Source: Deinococcus multiflagellatus (GTDB lineage Bacteria > Deinococcota > Deinococci > Deinococcales > Deinococcaceae). From it: DNA of 64,000 nt. The notes beneath the pieces are model-generated. The model saw nothing but the letters and a program-made list of their open reading frames with translations. It ran no database searches and had not been told where the DNA came from. The stretch is taken from the NCBI RefSeq assembly GCF_020166415.1, contig NZ_JAIQXV010000001.1, positions 540,919 to 604,918 on the forward strand, given 5' to 3'. The translations under genes were made by a program, and so were the position numbers. Shown here in pieces: positions 57,252 through 64,000 of the stretch. Every line of letters begins with the position of its first letter. Positions within the stretch are counted from its first letter, which is position 1.

Positions 57252-57914
57252 ATGAACGAACTCCGGGTTACGGCGGTGTGCGTCGGTCAGCCCACCGCGC
57301 TCAAAGTGGGCGGGCGCGCCACCGTCACGGGCATTGACAAGCACCCCCTGCCGGGCCATGTGCGGGTCACGCGCGCCGGGCTGGACGGCGACCACGTCCT
57401 CAACCGCAAGCACCACGGCGGCCCGGATCAGGCGGTGTACGCCTACACCATGCCCGACTACGCCGCCTGGGCCGCCGAACTCGCTGCCCCCGCGCGCCCG
57501 GGGCTCTTTGGCGAGAACCTCACCCTCAGCGGGCTCTCCTCGGCCGAGGTGCGAGTGGGTGACCGATTGACGGTCCACGGCGTGGCGGGCGAAGTGGTGC
57601 TGGAAGTCACCGCGCCGCGCATTCCCTGCGGCACGCTGGCGGCGCATGTGCGCGAGGGGTCCTTTGTGAAACGCTTTGCTCGCATGCGCCGCCCCGGGCT
57701 GTACCTGCGCGTGCTGACCGAGGGCACGGTGGGCGCGGGCGACCCCGTCACGCACCTCCCCGGCGACCCAGCCGCCCCCACCGTGGGCGAACTGTTTGAC
57801 GTGTACGTGGGGGAGCCCACCCTGACCCGCGAGGGCCTGGAGGCGTGGCTGGCCTTTCCCGTGGCCGAGCGCACCCGCCGCGATCTGGAAGGCCGCCTGA
57901 AAAAGCTGGGCTGA
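57252..57914 (+). CDS. MOSC domain protein, YiiM-like (220 aa)
   Basis: Signature [23 protein letters not shown] and [11 protein letters not shown] with a late [10 protein letters not shown] (Cys of the MOSC fold). The C-terminal 3-alpha helical domain follows. YiiM-type proteins reduce N-hydroxylated bases with molybdenum cofactor. TACGCT lies 7 nt before ATG, as in leaderless genes. Confidence 0.88.
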   Translation: MNELRVTAVCVGQPTALKVGGRATVTGIDKHPLPGHVRVTRAGLDGDHVLNRKHHGGPDQAVYAYTMPDYAAWAAELAAPARPGLFGENLTLSGLSSAEVRVGDRLTVHGVAGEVVLEVTAPRIPCGTLAAHVREGSFVKRFARMRRPGLYLRVLTEGTVGAGDPVTHLPGDPAAPTVGELFDVYVGEPTLTREGLEAWLAFPVAERTRRDLEGRLKKLG

Positions 57915-57941
57915 AGCAGAGGCTGGTCGCCCTGGGCGAAA

Positions 57942-57977
57942 GGGGGCGCAGGGCCTCCATGCCGGCCCCGCGCCCCC
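57942..57977. terminator. Bidirectional terminator
   Basis: GGGGGCGC (57942-57949) pairs with GCGCCCCC (57970-57977), with a second inner stem GGGCC/GGCCC. It lies between two convergent genes and lacks a long U-run. Confidence 0.55.
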
Positions 57978-57993
57978 TCAGCGTTTGGGCTCC

Positions 57994-58545
57994 TTAACCC
58001 TTGAGCCGGTCAGCGTAGTACTGCCGCATCTTGGCCACCTTGGGGGCAATCACGGCCATGCAGTACGGCTGGCGCGGGTTGTTGGCGTAGTAGTCCTGGT
58101 GGTAGTCCTCGGCCAGATGGAAGGTGCTGGCGGGCTCGATGGTGGTCACAATGGGGCGGCCGAACACATCCTGCCGGGTCAGGTCCTCGATCACCTCGCG
58201 CGTCTGGGTTTCCTGCTCGGCACTGAGGGGAAACACGGCGCTGCGGTACTGGGTGCCCACATCGGCGCCCTGGCGGTTGAGGGTGGTGGGGTCGTGGGTG
58301 GCGAAAAACAGGCCCAGCAGATCCTTGAAGCTCACCTGCGCCGGGTCGAAAGTGATGCGCACCGCCTCGGCGTGGCCGGTCTGGCCGCTGCACACACTGC
58401 GGTAATCGGGGTTGGGGGTGTGGCCGCCAATGTAGCCGCTTTCCACTTTCTGCACGCCGCGCACGTCCTTCAGCACGGCTTCGGTGCACCAGAAGCACCC
58501 TCCGGCGAAAATGGCCTGCTGGGTTGGGCTTGAGGGAGTGGTCAT
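57994..58545 (-). CDS. msrA: Peptide methionine sulfoxide reductase MsrA (183 aa)
   Basis: Catalytic [28 protein letters not shown] and [12 protein letters not shown] are standard MsrA motifs. It reduces methionine-S-sulfoxide, fitting oxidative stress repair in deinococci. The ATG at 58545 is chosen because CATGAT ends 7 nt upstream; ATG at 58557 is possible. Confidence 0.94.
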   Translation of the reverse strand: MTTPSSPTQQAIFAGGCFWCTEAVLKDVRGVQKVESGYIGGHTPNPDYRSVCSGQTGHAEAVRITFDPAQVSFKDLLGLFFATHDPTTLNRQGADVGTQYRSAVFPLSAEQETQTREVIEDLTRQDVFGRPIVTTIEPASTFHLAEDYHQDYYANNPRQPYCMAVIAPKVAKMRQYYADRLKG

Positions 58546-58633
58546 AGCCCGCATCATGGCGCGTGGCCCGCCCGCAGACGGGGCGCAGGCGCACGGTTGG
58601 ACCTAAGCCCTGGCACGTTCTGGCCTCACCGTC

Positions 58634-58762
58634 ACATCCAGAGCCCCACCGGCTGTTCTCCACCGTCGGCGCTGTCCAAACCCGACGCCCAGACCTCCAC
58701 CTGTGGGCCCTCTCTGCTCCACAATTCAGCAAGCCGCTCTGATCGAAAATGTTCGGTCAGGC
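58634..58762 (-). repeat. Intergenic repeat, copy A
   Basis: Resembles the stretch at 62001-62128 over about 130 nt, best in the ACATCCAGA start and the CGTCGGCGCTGT core, with many substitutions. Lies in the gap downstream of the permease gene. Deinococcus genomes carry dispersed small intergenic repeats, and this pair fits that class. Confidence 0.5.
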
Positions 58763-58786
58763 GTTCCCGAACTGTTCCCAGCTGGC

Positions 58787-59548
58787 TTAGCGCCCAAAAA
58801 ACAGCCGGGCAGCCACCAGCACCACGATCACGCCGTACACCCATTTCACGAAGGCGCTGCCGCGCAGCATCGCCATGCGCGCGCCCAGAAAGGCGCCCAG
58901 GGCGTTGGCCGCGCCCATCGGCAGGCCAAGCCACCAGACCATGTGGCCGCCCAGCAGAAACAGCCCAAACGCCCCCAGATTGGTGGCGAAGTTCAGGGTC
59001 CGCGCGTTGCCGCTGGCGCGCACCAGATTGAAGCCGGCCAGCGAGAACAGGAACATGGCAAAGGTGCCGGTGCCGGGCCCCAGAAAGCCGTCGTACATGC
59101 CAATGAGGAGGGTGCCGGGCAGGGTCAGGGCCAGGGTGCGGGCAGTGAGGCCCGGGTAGCGGTCTTCCAGGCCAAAGCGTTTGTTGATCAGCACCAGCGC
59201 GCCGACCCCCAGAATCACCACGCCCACCAGCGTGCGAAACAGCGCCGGGTCCACAAAGCGCACCAGAAAGGCCCCCAGCGCGCTGCCCAGAAGGGCCAGG
59301 GGAATCAGGCGCAGCACCAGGGGCCGCTCCACATGGCCGCTTTTCCAGTACTGCCATGTGGCGCTGCCCGAGCCGAAAATGGCCAGCAGCTTGTTGGTGG
59401 CCACCACCTGCGCCGGGCTGAGGCCCATCAGAAACAGCGTGGGCAGGGTGATGGTGCCCCCGCCGCCCGCCACCGCATCCAGAAAACCGGCGAGAAAGGC
59501 CAGGGGCAGGCCGTAGAGCAGCACTTCGGGACCAGGCACGCCGGGCAC
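58787..59548 (-). CDS. TauE/SafE-type permease (253 aa)
   Basis: Membrane protein with about 7-8 transmembrane segments and the family patterns [20 protein letters not shown] and [16 protein letters not shown] in the first half, repeated as [19 protein letters not shown] and [14 protein letters not shown] in the second. Exports sulfite, organosulfonate or related anions. The start is GTG 59548 or GTG 59539; TACAGT lies 7 nt before the latter. Confidence 0.88.
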   Translation of the reverse strand: MPGVPGPEVLLYGLPLAFLAGFLDAVAGGGGTITLPTLFLMGLSPAQVVATNKLLAIFGSGSATWQYWKSGHVERPLVLRLIPLALLGSALGAFLVRFVDPALFRTLVGVVILGVGALVLINKRFGLEDRYPGLTARTLALTLPGTLLIGMYDGFLGPGTGTFAMFLFSLAGFNLVRASGNARTLNFATNLGAFGLFLLGGHMVWWLGLPMGAANALGAFLGARMAMLRGSAFVKWVYGVIVVLVAARLFFGR

Positions 59549-59612
59549 TGTAGCGCGGCGCGCGCCGGGCAACGGCGCGGCGGGCCGCCGGGGGCATGCT
59601 AGCCTCGCCCCC

Positions 59613-60719
59613 ATGACGATCCCGCCCGCCGCGCCCGATTCCACCCCCTTTGGCACCGCTGTGGTGGCGGGCGTGGGGCTGATCGGGGGCAGCGTGGCCC
59701 TGGGGCTGCGCCAGCGCCTGCTGGCGAAAAAGGTGGTGGGCCTGGACAGCAGCATGGACGTGCTGCGCGAGGCCGAGGCCCTGGGCGTGGTGGACGAGGT
59801 GCGCGCTTCGGCGGGCGAGTGGCTGCGCGAGGCCGATCTGGTGGTGCTGGCCGCCCCCATGCGCGCCCTGGCCCCGCTGGCGCGCGACCTCGCGCCTTTT
59901 CTGAACCCGGGCGCCCTGGTGACCGATGTGGGCAGCGTGAAAGCGGGCATTGCCGCCGAGATGGAGCGGCTGGGCGTGCGCAACTTCGTGGCCGGGCACC
60001 CGATGGCGGGCAGCGAGCGCGGCGGGGTGACCCACGCCCGCGCGGCGCTGCTGGAAAACGCGGTGTGGGTGCTCACTCCTGGCGACCACACGCCCTTAAC
60101 CGCCCTCAGCCGCGCCCGCGCGCTGGTCGAGGGCCTGGGCGCCGCGCCCGTGGTGATGCCCCCCGACGCCCACGACGCGCTGGTGGCGACCATCAGCCAC
60201 CTGCCGTACCTCGCCAGCCTCGCCCTGACGCACATGGTGGCGCGCGACGAACGCCTGAGCCTGCTGGCCGCCGGGGGCTTCCGGGACCTGACGCGCGTGG
60301 CCAGCGGCGACCCCCGCATGAGCCGCGACATGGTGGTGGAAAACCGCGCGGCGCTGCGCGAGGCCCTGTCCAGATTCCGCCGGCAGCTCGACCGCCTGGA
60401 GGCCGATCTGGACGACCCCGAAGAACTGCTGCTGTGCGCCCAGGAAGGCAAGCGCACCCGCGACAGCCTGCCCGTGGTGCGCCGCAGCCTGCTGCCGCAG
60501 CGCCACGACCTTGTGGTGGCGGTGCCCGACAAACCCAACCAGATTGGCGCGGTCACGCAGGCGCTGGGGGCAGCCGGCGTCAACATTAAGGACATTGAGG
60601 TGCTGGCCATCCGCGAGGACGGCGGCGCCATTCGCCTAGGCCTGGAAAGCCCGGAGGACGTGGCGCGTGCCGCGGGCATCCTGACCGGCGCGGGCTTCGA
60701 GGTGCGCGGGCGGGGCTAA
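59613..60719 (+). CDS. tyrA: Prephenate dehydrogenase with ACT domain (368 aa)
   Basis: N-terminal NAD-binding [13 protein letters not shown], then [19 protein letters not shown] and [12 protein letters not shown], the prephenate dehydrogenase signature, and a helical dimer domain with [11 protein letters not shown]. The C-terminal part ([20 protein letters not shown]) is an ACT domain for Tyr feedback control. TAGCCT ends 7 nt before ATG, so leaderless. Divergent from the permease. Confidence 0.95.
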   Translation: MTIPPAAPDSTPFGTAVVAGVGLIGGSVALGLRQRLLAKKVVGLDSSMDVLREAEALGVVDEVRASAGEWLREADLVVLAAPMRALAPLARDLAPFLNPGALVTDVGSVKAGIAAEMERLGVRNFVAGHPMAGSERGGVTHARAALLENAVWVLTPGDHTPLTALSRARALVEGLGAAPVVMPPDAHDALVATISHLPYLASLALTHMVARDERLSLLAAGGFRDLTRVASGDPRMSRDMVVENRAALREALSRFRRQLDRLEADLDDPEELLLCAQEGKRTRDSLPVVRRSLLPQRHDLVVAVPDKPNQIGAVTQALGAAGVNIKDIEVLAIREDGGAIRLGLESPEDVARAAGILTGAGFEVRGRG

Positions 60720-60818
60720 GCAAAGCCGGGGGGGCATGGACCCGCCCTTCCTGCTGAGTTCCTCTTTGCTTAACGTTCAGCAGTCCACTGAACCTGTGGC
60801 GGTACCGTGGGGCGTTCA

Positions 60819-61964
60819 ATGGCTGACCCCGCCCCCGATCACCCGCCCTCTGCCTTGCCTGCCCCGGTGGCCCCTGTGCCCGCCGGGGCAGCGCCGCCGC
60901 AGGCCCCCGCGCCAGCCCCCGCCGCCCCCCGTCTCTCGGCCATTGACATGTTCCGGGGCCTGACCATTCTGGAGGTGGTGGGCCACCACACCACCGGCGT
61001 GGCCCTGCGCTCGCTGGACCCGGCCTCCACGGCCCACCTGCTGGTGCTGGTCCTGAACCGCACGCTGCATTTTGCGGTGCCGGCCTTCGTGTTTCTCTCG
61101 GCGGTGGTATTGACGCGCAGCCTGCTGAAGCGCTTTGAGCCGGGGCGCTATTTCTGGCGCCGCCTGACGCGCGGCGGCTGGCCCTACCTGCTGTGGAGCG
61201 CGCTGTATATCGTCTGGTACGTGTGGACCGGCCAGCGCGAGGCGAGCACCCTCACCGACCCGGAACGCTGGCGCGACTGGCTGCTGTACGGCAAGGCCAG
61301 CTATCACCTGTATTTCCTGCTGGTGGCGCTGGAGGTGTATCTGGTGCTGCCGCTGCTGCTCCCGCTGGCCCGGCGGCGCCCCAGCATCACGGCCGCGCTG
61401 CTGCTGGGGCTGGCACTGCAACTGGGCCTGTACCTTCTTAACCGCGAGGTGCTGCGCCTGCCGTTTCCGGCCAGCACGGTGCTGTGGTACATGCTGCCCA
61501 TCACGCTGGGCGTGGCGGTGGGCGCGCGCCTGGACGACTTTCAGGCGTGGTGGCGGCGCCGCCGCTGGGTGCTGCTGCCGGTGCTGGCCCTGGCGTATGG
61601 CCTGTACCTGCCCGCCGCGCTGGCCTATGCCCGGGGCGAGAACGTGACCCCGGTGGTCTACAGCGGCCTGAGCTGGCTGTACACCAGTCTGGTGGCCCTG
61701 GGCCTGCTGGGCGCGGCTTTCCGGCTGGTGCGGACAGCGCCGCTGCGCGCGGCGGTGGGCCTGCTGGGCACCGTCAGCCTGCAGATTTACCTGATTCACC
61801 CAGCCGTGCTGCAGGCCCTGGAGCGCGCCCTGCCCCCGGACGGCCCGCCCGCGCAGGTGGCCCTGACCATGCTGGGCTACTTCGTGGTGGCGTTGCTGGG
61901 GCCTGCGCTGCTGGGCCGGGCCCTGCTGGGCACGCGCTTAAGTCCCTTGCTGTTCGGCCGGTAG
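60819..61964 (+). CDS. Acyltransferase 3 family membrane protein (381 aa)
   Basis: After a Pro/Ala-rich start comes the family opening RLSAIDMFRGLTILEVVGHH with the conserved His, and about 10 transmembrane helices. Members acylate surface sugars or lipids. ATG 60819 chosen; GTG 60807 in frame is an alternative. Confidence 0.85.
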   Translation: MADPAPDHPPSALPAPVAPVPAGAAPPQAPAPAPAAPRLSAIDMFRGLTILEVVGHHTTGVALRSLDPASTAHLLVLVLNRTLHFAVPAFVFLSAVVLTRSLLKRFEPGRYFWRRLTRGGWPYLLWSALYIVWYVWTGQREASTLTDPERWRDWLLYGKASYHLYFLLVALEVYLVLPLLLPLARRRPSITAALLLGLALQLGLYLLNREVLRLPFPASTVLWYMLPITLGVAVGARLDDFQAWWRRRRWVLLPVLALAYGLYLPAALAYARGENVTPVVYSGLSWLYTSLVALGLLGAAFRLVRTAPLRAAVGLLGTVSLQIYLIHPAVLQALERALPPDGPPAQVALTMLGYFVVALLGPALLGRALLGTRLSPLLFGR

Positions 61965-62000
61965 AGGCGCCGCTTATACGGACGGCCGTCCATTTCCGGA

Positions 62001-62128
62001 ACATCCAGAAACGAACGGGATGGTCCCCGCCTTCGGCGCTGTTCCAGCCCAATGCCCGGACATCCGCACCCTTTTCTTCTTCCTCTGCGGCGCAGCCCGG
62101 TCAGTCCGGCCGGAAAAATTCCGCCACA
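62001..62128 (+). repeat. Intergenic repeat, copy B
   Basis: Shares ACATCCAGA, the CC(G/A)CC.TCGGCGCTGT core and a following T/C-rich block with copy A at 58634. Lies between the acyltransferase and TetR genes. Confidence 0.5.
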
Positions 62129-62154
62129 CCTGACGGAATGTTTCGGAAGTCGTC

Positions 62155-62742
62155 TCAGCCGTTCGCCTTCTCCCCCACCCCGCCCAGCCAGGTGCGGAAC
62201 ACCAGCCCGGCGGCGTCGCGCGGGGCCACCGTCCCCGCCGCCACCTGTTCCCAGCAGACATAAATCAGCGCGTGCAGGGACGCCATCAGCCACGCGGCGG
62301 GCGGGCGGGGGCTCAGGAACCCCTGCGCCTGCGCGCGTTCCAGGGCGCCCAGCAGCGTGGCGTCCTGCGCGGCCGAGGCGCGCGTCAGTTCGGCGTCGCT
62401 GTCCAGTTCCGAGGCGCGCACCAGAAACATCAGGCGCGGGCCCAGCGGCACCAGCCGTTCAATCCAGCGTTCCAGCGTCTGCCAGGAGACAGCTGGCGGC
62501 GTCCCCGGCGCAAAGGCGGCGGCCAGCCCCACCTCTTCGTCCACGGCCCGCAGGTGGGCCAGGGCGTCCAGGGCCACAGCGCGCAGCACCGCTTCCCGGG
62601 TGGGGTACAGGCGGTGCAGGGTGGTGCGGCCCACACCCGCCAGCGCCGCCAGTTCGCCCAGGCTGGCCTGGGGCCGCTCCACCAGCGCCTGGGTCAGCAC
62701 CTCTAAAAGGGGCGTTGGGGGGGCGCGGCGAGCTGGGCTCAT
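62155..62742 (-). CDS. TetR/AcrR family regulator (195 aa)
   Basis: N-terminal HTH (ASLGELAALAGVGRTTLHRLY, key part VGRTTLHRLYPTREAV) and an all-helical ligand domain. TAGGCT ends 6 nt before ATG (leaderless). Divergent from the DUF418 gene, with a perfect palindrome at that gene's start, so it very likely represses it. Confidence 0.88.
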   Translation of the reverse strand: MSPARRAPPTPLLEVLTQALVERPQASLGELAALAGVGRTTLHRLYPTREAVLRAVALDALAHLRAVDEEVGLAAAFAPGTPPAVSWQTLERWIERLVPLGPRLMFLVRASELDSDAELTRASAAQDATLLGALERAQAQGFLSPRPPAAWLMASLHALIYVCWEQVAAGTVAPRDAAGLVFRTWLGGVGEKANG

Positions 62743-62782
62743 GGCCAGAGCCTAGCGGGTGAGCAGCCCATCCTCTATGATC

Positions 62783-62800
62783 TGGAACATGATTGTTCCA
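62783..62800. promoter_or_regulatory. TetR operator candidate
   Basis: TGGAACA-TGAT-TGTTCCA is a perfect inverted repeat. The -10 TATGAT (62776-62781) ends 7 nt before the ATG at 62789, which sits inside the palindrome, so the repressor would cover the transcription and translation start. Confidence 0.72.
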
Positions 62801-64000
62801 AAAGAAACGAAGGTGGTTCAAGGTGGCCGTCAGCCCTTGCCGGACCAATTGCGCGGCCTGGCCCTGCTGGGGATCGTGTTCGTGAACATGCCGTACCTCG
62901 CCATGACCCACGCCGGCCTGACGCCGGCGCTGGTGCATTCCGGGCTGGACGGCGTGCTGGCGTGGCTGATCGTGGCGCTGGCGCAGGGCAAGTTTTACCT
63001 GCTGTTCTCGTTTCTGTTCGGCTACAGCCTCACCCTGCTGCTGCAGTCGCAGGCCCGGCCGGGCGACGGCCTGCGCCGCTACCGTCGCCGCCTGCTGGCG
63101 CTGGGGGTCCTGGGGCTGCTGCACGCCACGCTGCTGTTTGTTGGCGACATTCTGCTGAGTTACGCGGTGCTGGGGCTGGCGCTGCCGTGGTTTGCCGTGC
63201 GCCGCACCCGCACGGCCCTGCGGGGCGCCGCCGGCGCTTACCTCGTGGGGGCGGGGCTGCTGACAGTGGTGGCCCTGGGGTCGCTGGCGGCCGGGGCGGG
63301 CTCGGCAGGGCCGGGGTCGGGAGGGTTTGTGGAAGACGTCGCCGTGCTGGACCGCGCCGTGCAGGCCGGCGGGGTGCTACAGGCCGCCCACGCCCGCCTG
63401 AGCGCACTGCCCGGGGTGCTGCTGACCCTGGGCGTGCTGAACTGGTCGCTGGCCCTGAGCATGTTCCTGCTGGGGCTGGCGGCGGGCCGGCTGGGGGTCC
63501 TGCGCCGGCCCGAACGCTACGGCACCCTCTGGCGGCGCCTGCTGCTGCTGGGAGCGACCGTGGGTCTGCCCGGCGGCGCGGCCTCGGCGTGGCTGACCCT
63601 GAGCAGCGACGGGGCCCAGCAGGTGCTGGGGGTGGCCCTGGGGTTCATCACGGCGCCGGCCCTCACGGGGGCGTATGTGGCGCTGGCGGCCCTGAACCCG
63701 GGCGCGCGGGTGCTGCGGCTGGCAGCGCCGGCTGGGCGCATGTCGCTGACCGGCTACCTGGGCGAATCGCTGCTGCTGGGGCTGCTGTTTGCCGGCTGGG
63801 GCCTGGGCTGGTACGGGCAGCTGAGCCTCAGCGTCACGGTGCTGGTCACCCTGGGGGTGTGGCTGGCCCTGGAACTGTTCGCCCACCTGTGGCTGCGGCA
63901 CTTCAGAGTCGGCCCGTTCGAGTGGCTGCTGCGGGCCTGGACCAACGGCCGCTGGGGCCCACTGCGGCGTCAGCCCCGGGTGCCGGCGAAAGTGCCGCGT
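62789..64000 (+). CDS. DUF418 (YeiB-like) membrane protein, 3' end cut by window
   Basis: The frame is open from ATG 62789 to the window end (404 codons so far). Typical opening LPDQLRGLALLGIVFVNMP, about 10 transmembrane helices, the MSLTGYLGESLLLGLLF region and the DUF418 end FRVGPFEWLLRAWTNG. The function of the family is unknown (suggested transport). Control by the divergent TetR protein is inferred from the operator. Confidence 0.85.
   Translation, partial: MIVPKETKVVQGGRQPLPDQLRGLALLGIVFVNMPYLAMTHAGLTPALVHSGLDGVLAWLIVALAQGKFYLLFSFLFGYSLTLLLQSQARPGDGLRRYRRRLLALGVLGLLHATLLFVGDILLSYAVLGLALPWFAVRRTRTALRGAAGAYLVGAGLLTVVALGSLAAGAGSAGPGSGGFVEDVAVLDRAVQAGGVLQAAHARLSALPGVLLTLGVLNWSLALSMFLLGLAAGRLGVLRRPERYGTLWRRLLLLGATVGLPGGAASAWLTLSSDGAQQVLGVALGFITAPALTGAYVALAALNPGARVLRLAAPAGRMSLTGYLGESLLLGLLFAGWGLGWYGQLSLSVTVLVTLGVWLALELFAHLWLRHFRVGPFEWLLRAWTNGRWGPLRRQPRVPAKVPR

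Noticed and set aside
58632..60089. Long - strand frame opposite the permease and tyrA
   Set aside because: The frame gives Arg/Ala/Gly-rich shadow sequence; the real products lie in other frames with clear families.

Overview
The window is GC-rich (roughly two-thirds G+C by eye) and looks like a Deinococcus chromosome carrying a large siphophage-type prophage. The genus is inferred from composition, from many start codons sitting 6-7 nt after an xANNNT -10 box (leaderless mRNAs, common in Deinococcus), and from the type of flanking genes. No 16S or other decisive marker is present. The prophage fills everything from before base 1 to about 55870. Its right end is fixed by a tyrosine integrase followed by a bare 3' fragment of tRNA-Leu(CAA), which is the attachment site. 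The left end lies outside the window.

Private prophage layout, left to right: (i) 2-5516, + strand: the C-terminal part of a C5-cytosine methyltransferase, then eleven small, mostly 4-base-overlapping genes. (ii) 5602-8220, - strand: an accessory block of small genes, three copies of a TTGACA-N17-TACTCT promoter/leader module, and an AcrVA2-family anti-CRISPR homologue. (iii) 37199 down to 8470, - strand: the late region. It holds small leaders, both terminase subunits, portal, head morphogenesis, scaffold, decoration and capsid proteins, head-tail connectors, tail tube, frameshifted tail chaperones, a 1.9k-residue tape measure with an embedded M23 peptidase, tail tip, a 1234-residue carbohydrate-active tail fibre, and a lysis cassette with an M15 endolysin. 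(iv) 52407 down to 37480, - strand: the early region. It holds Cro-like and Xis-like regulators, zinc proteins, an SNF2 helicase/DNA-methyltransferase fusion, DnaB with partners, RusA, an MmcB/sce7726-like nuclease and putative regulators. (v) 52568-55770, + strand: repressor, ImmA/IrrE-type metallopeptidase, an AT-rich secreted protein and the integrase.

The strongest unexplained signal is a late-region DNA motif. TGTCACGC (or TGTCAC plus two variable bases) lies 18-19 nt before a start codon at eleven places, all on the late strand. In all eleven an A sits 9 nt and a T 13 nt after the box, so each reads TGTCAC-N10-ANNNT followed by a leaderless start. Several copies directly follow a hairpin terminator. 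I infer a family of phage late promoters that depend on a phage factor; the protein at 37480-38163, just upstream of the first one, is a candidate.

The flanking chromosome (55871-64000) holds an RNHCP protein, a small membrane protein, a MOSC protein, MsrA, a TauE/SafE permease, prephenate dehydrogenase TyrA, an acyltransferase-3 membrane protein, and a TetR regulator divergent from a DUF418 membrane protein that runs off the window. Two related intergenic repeats lie at 58634 and 62001.
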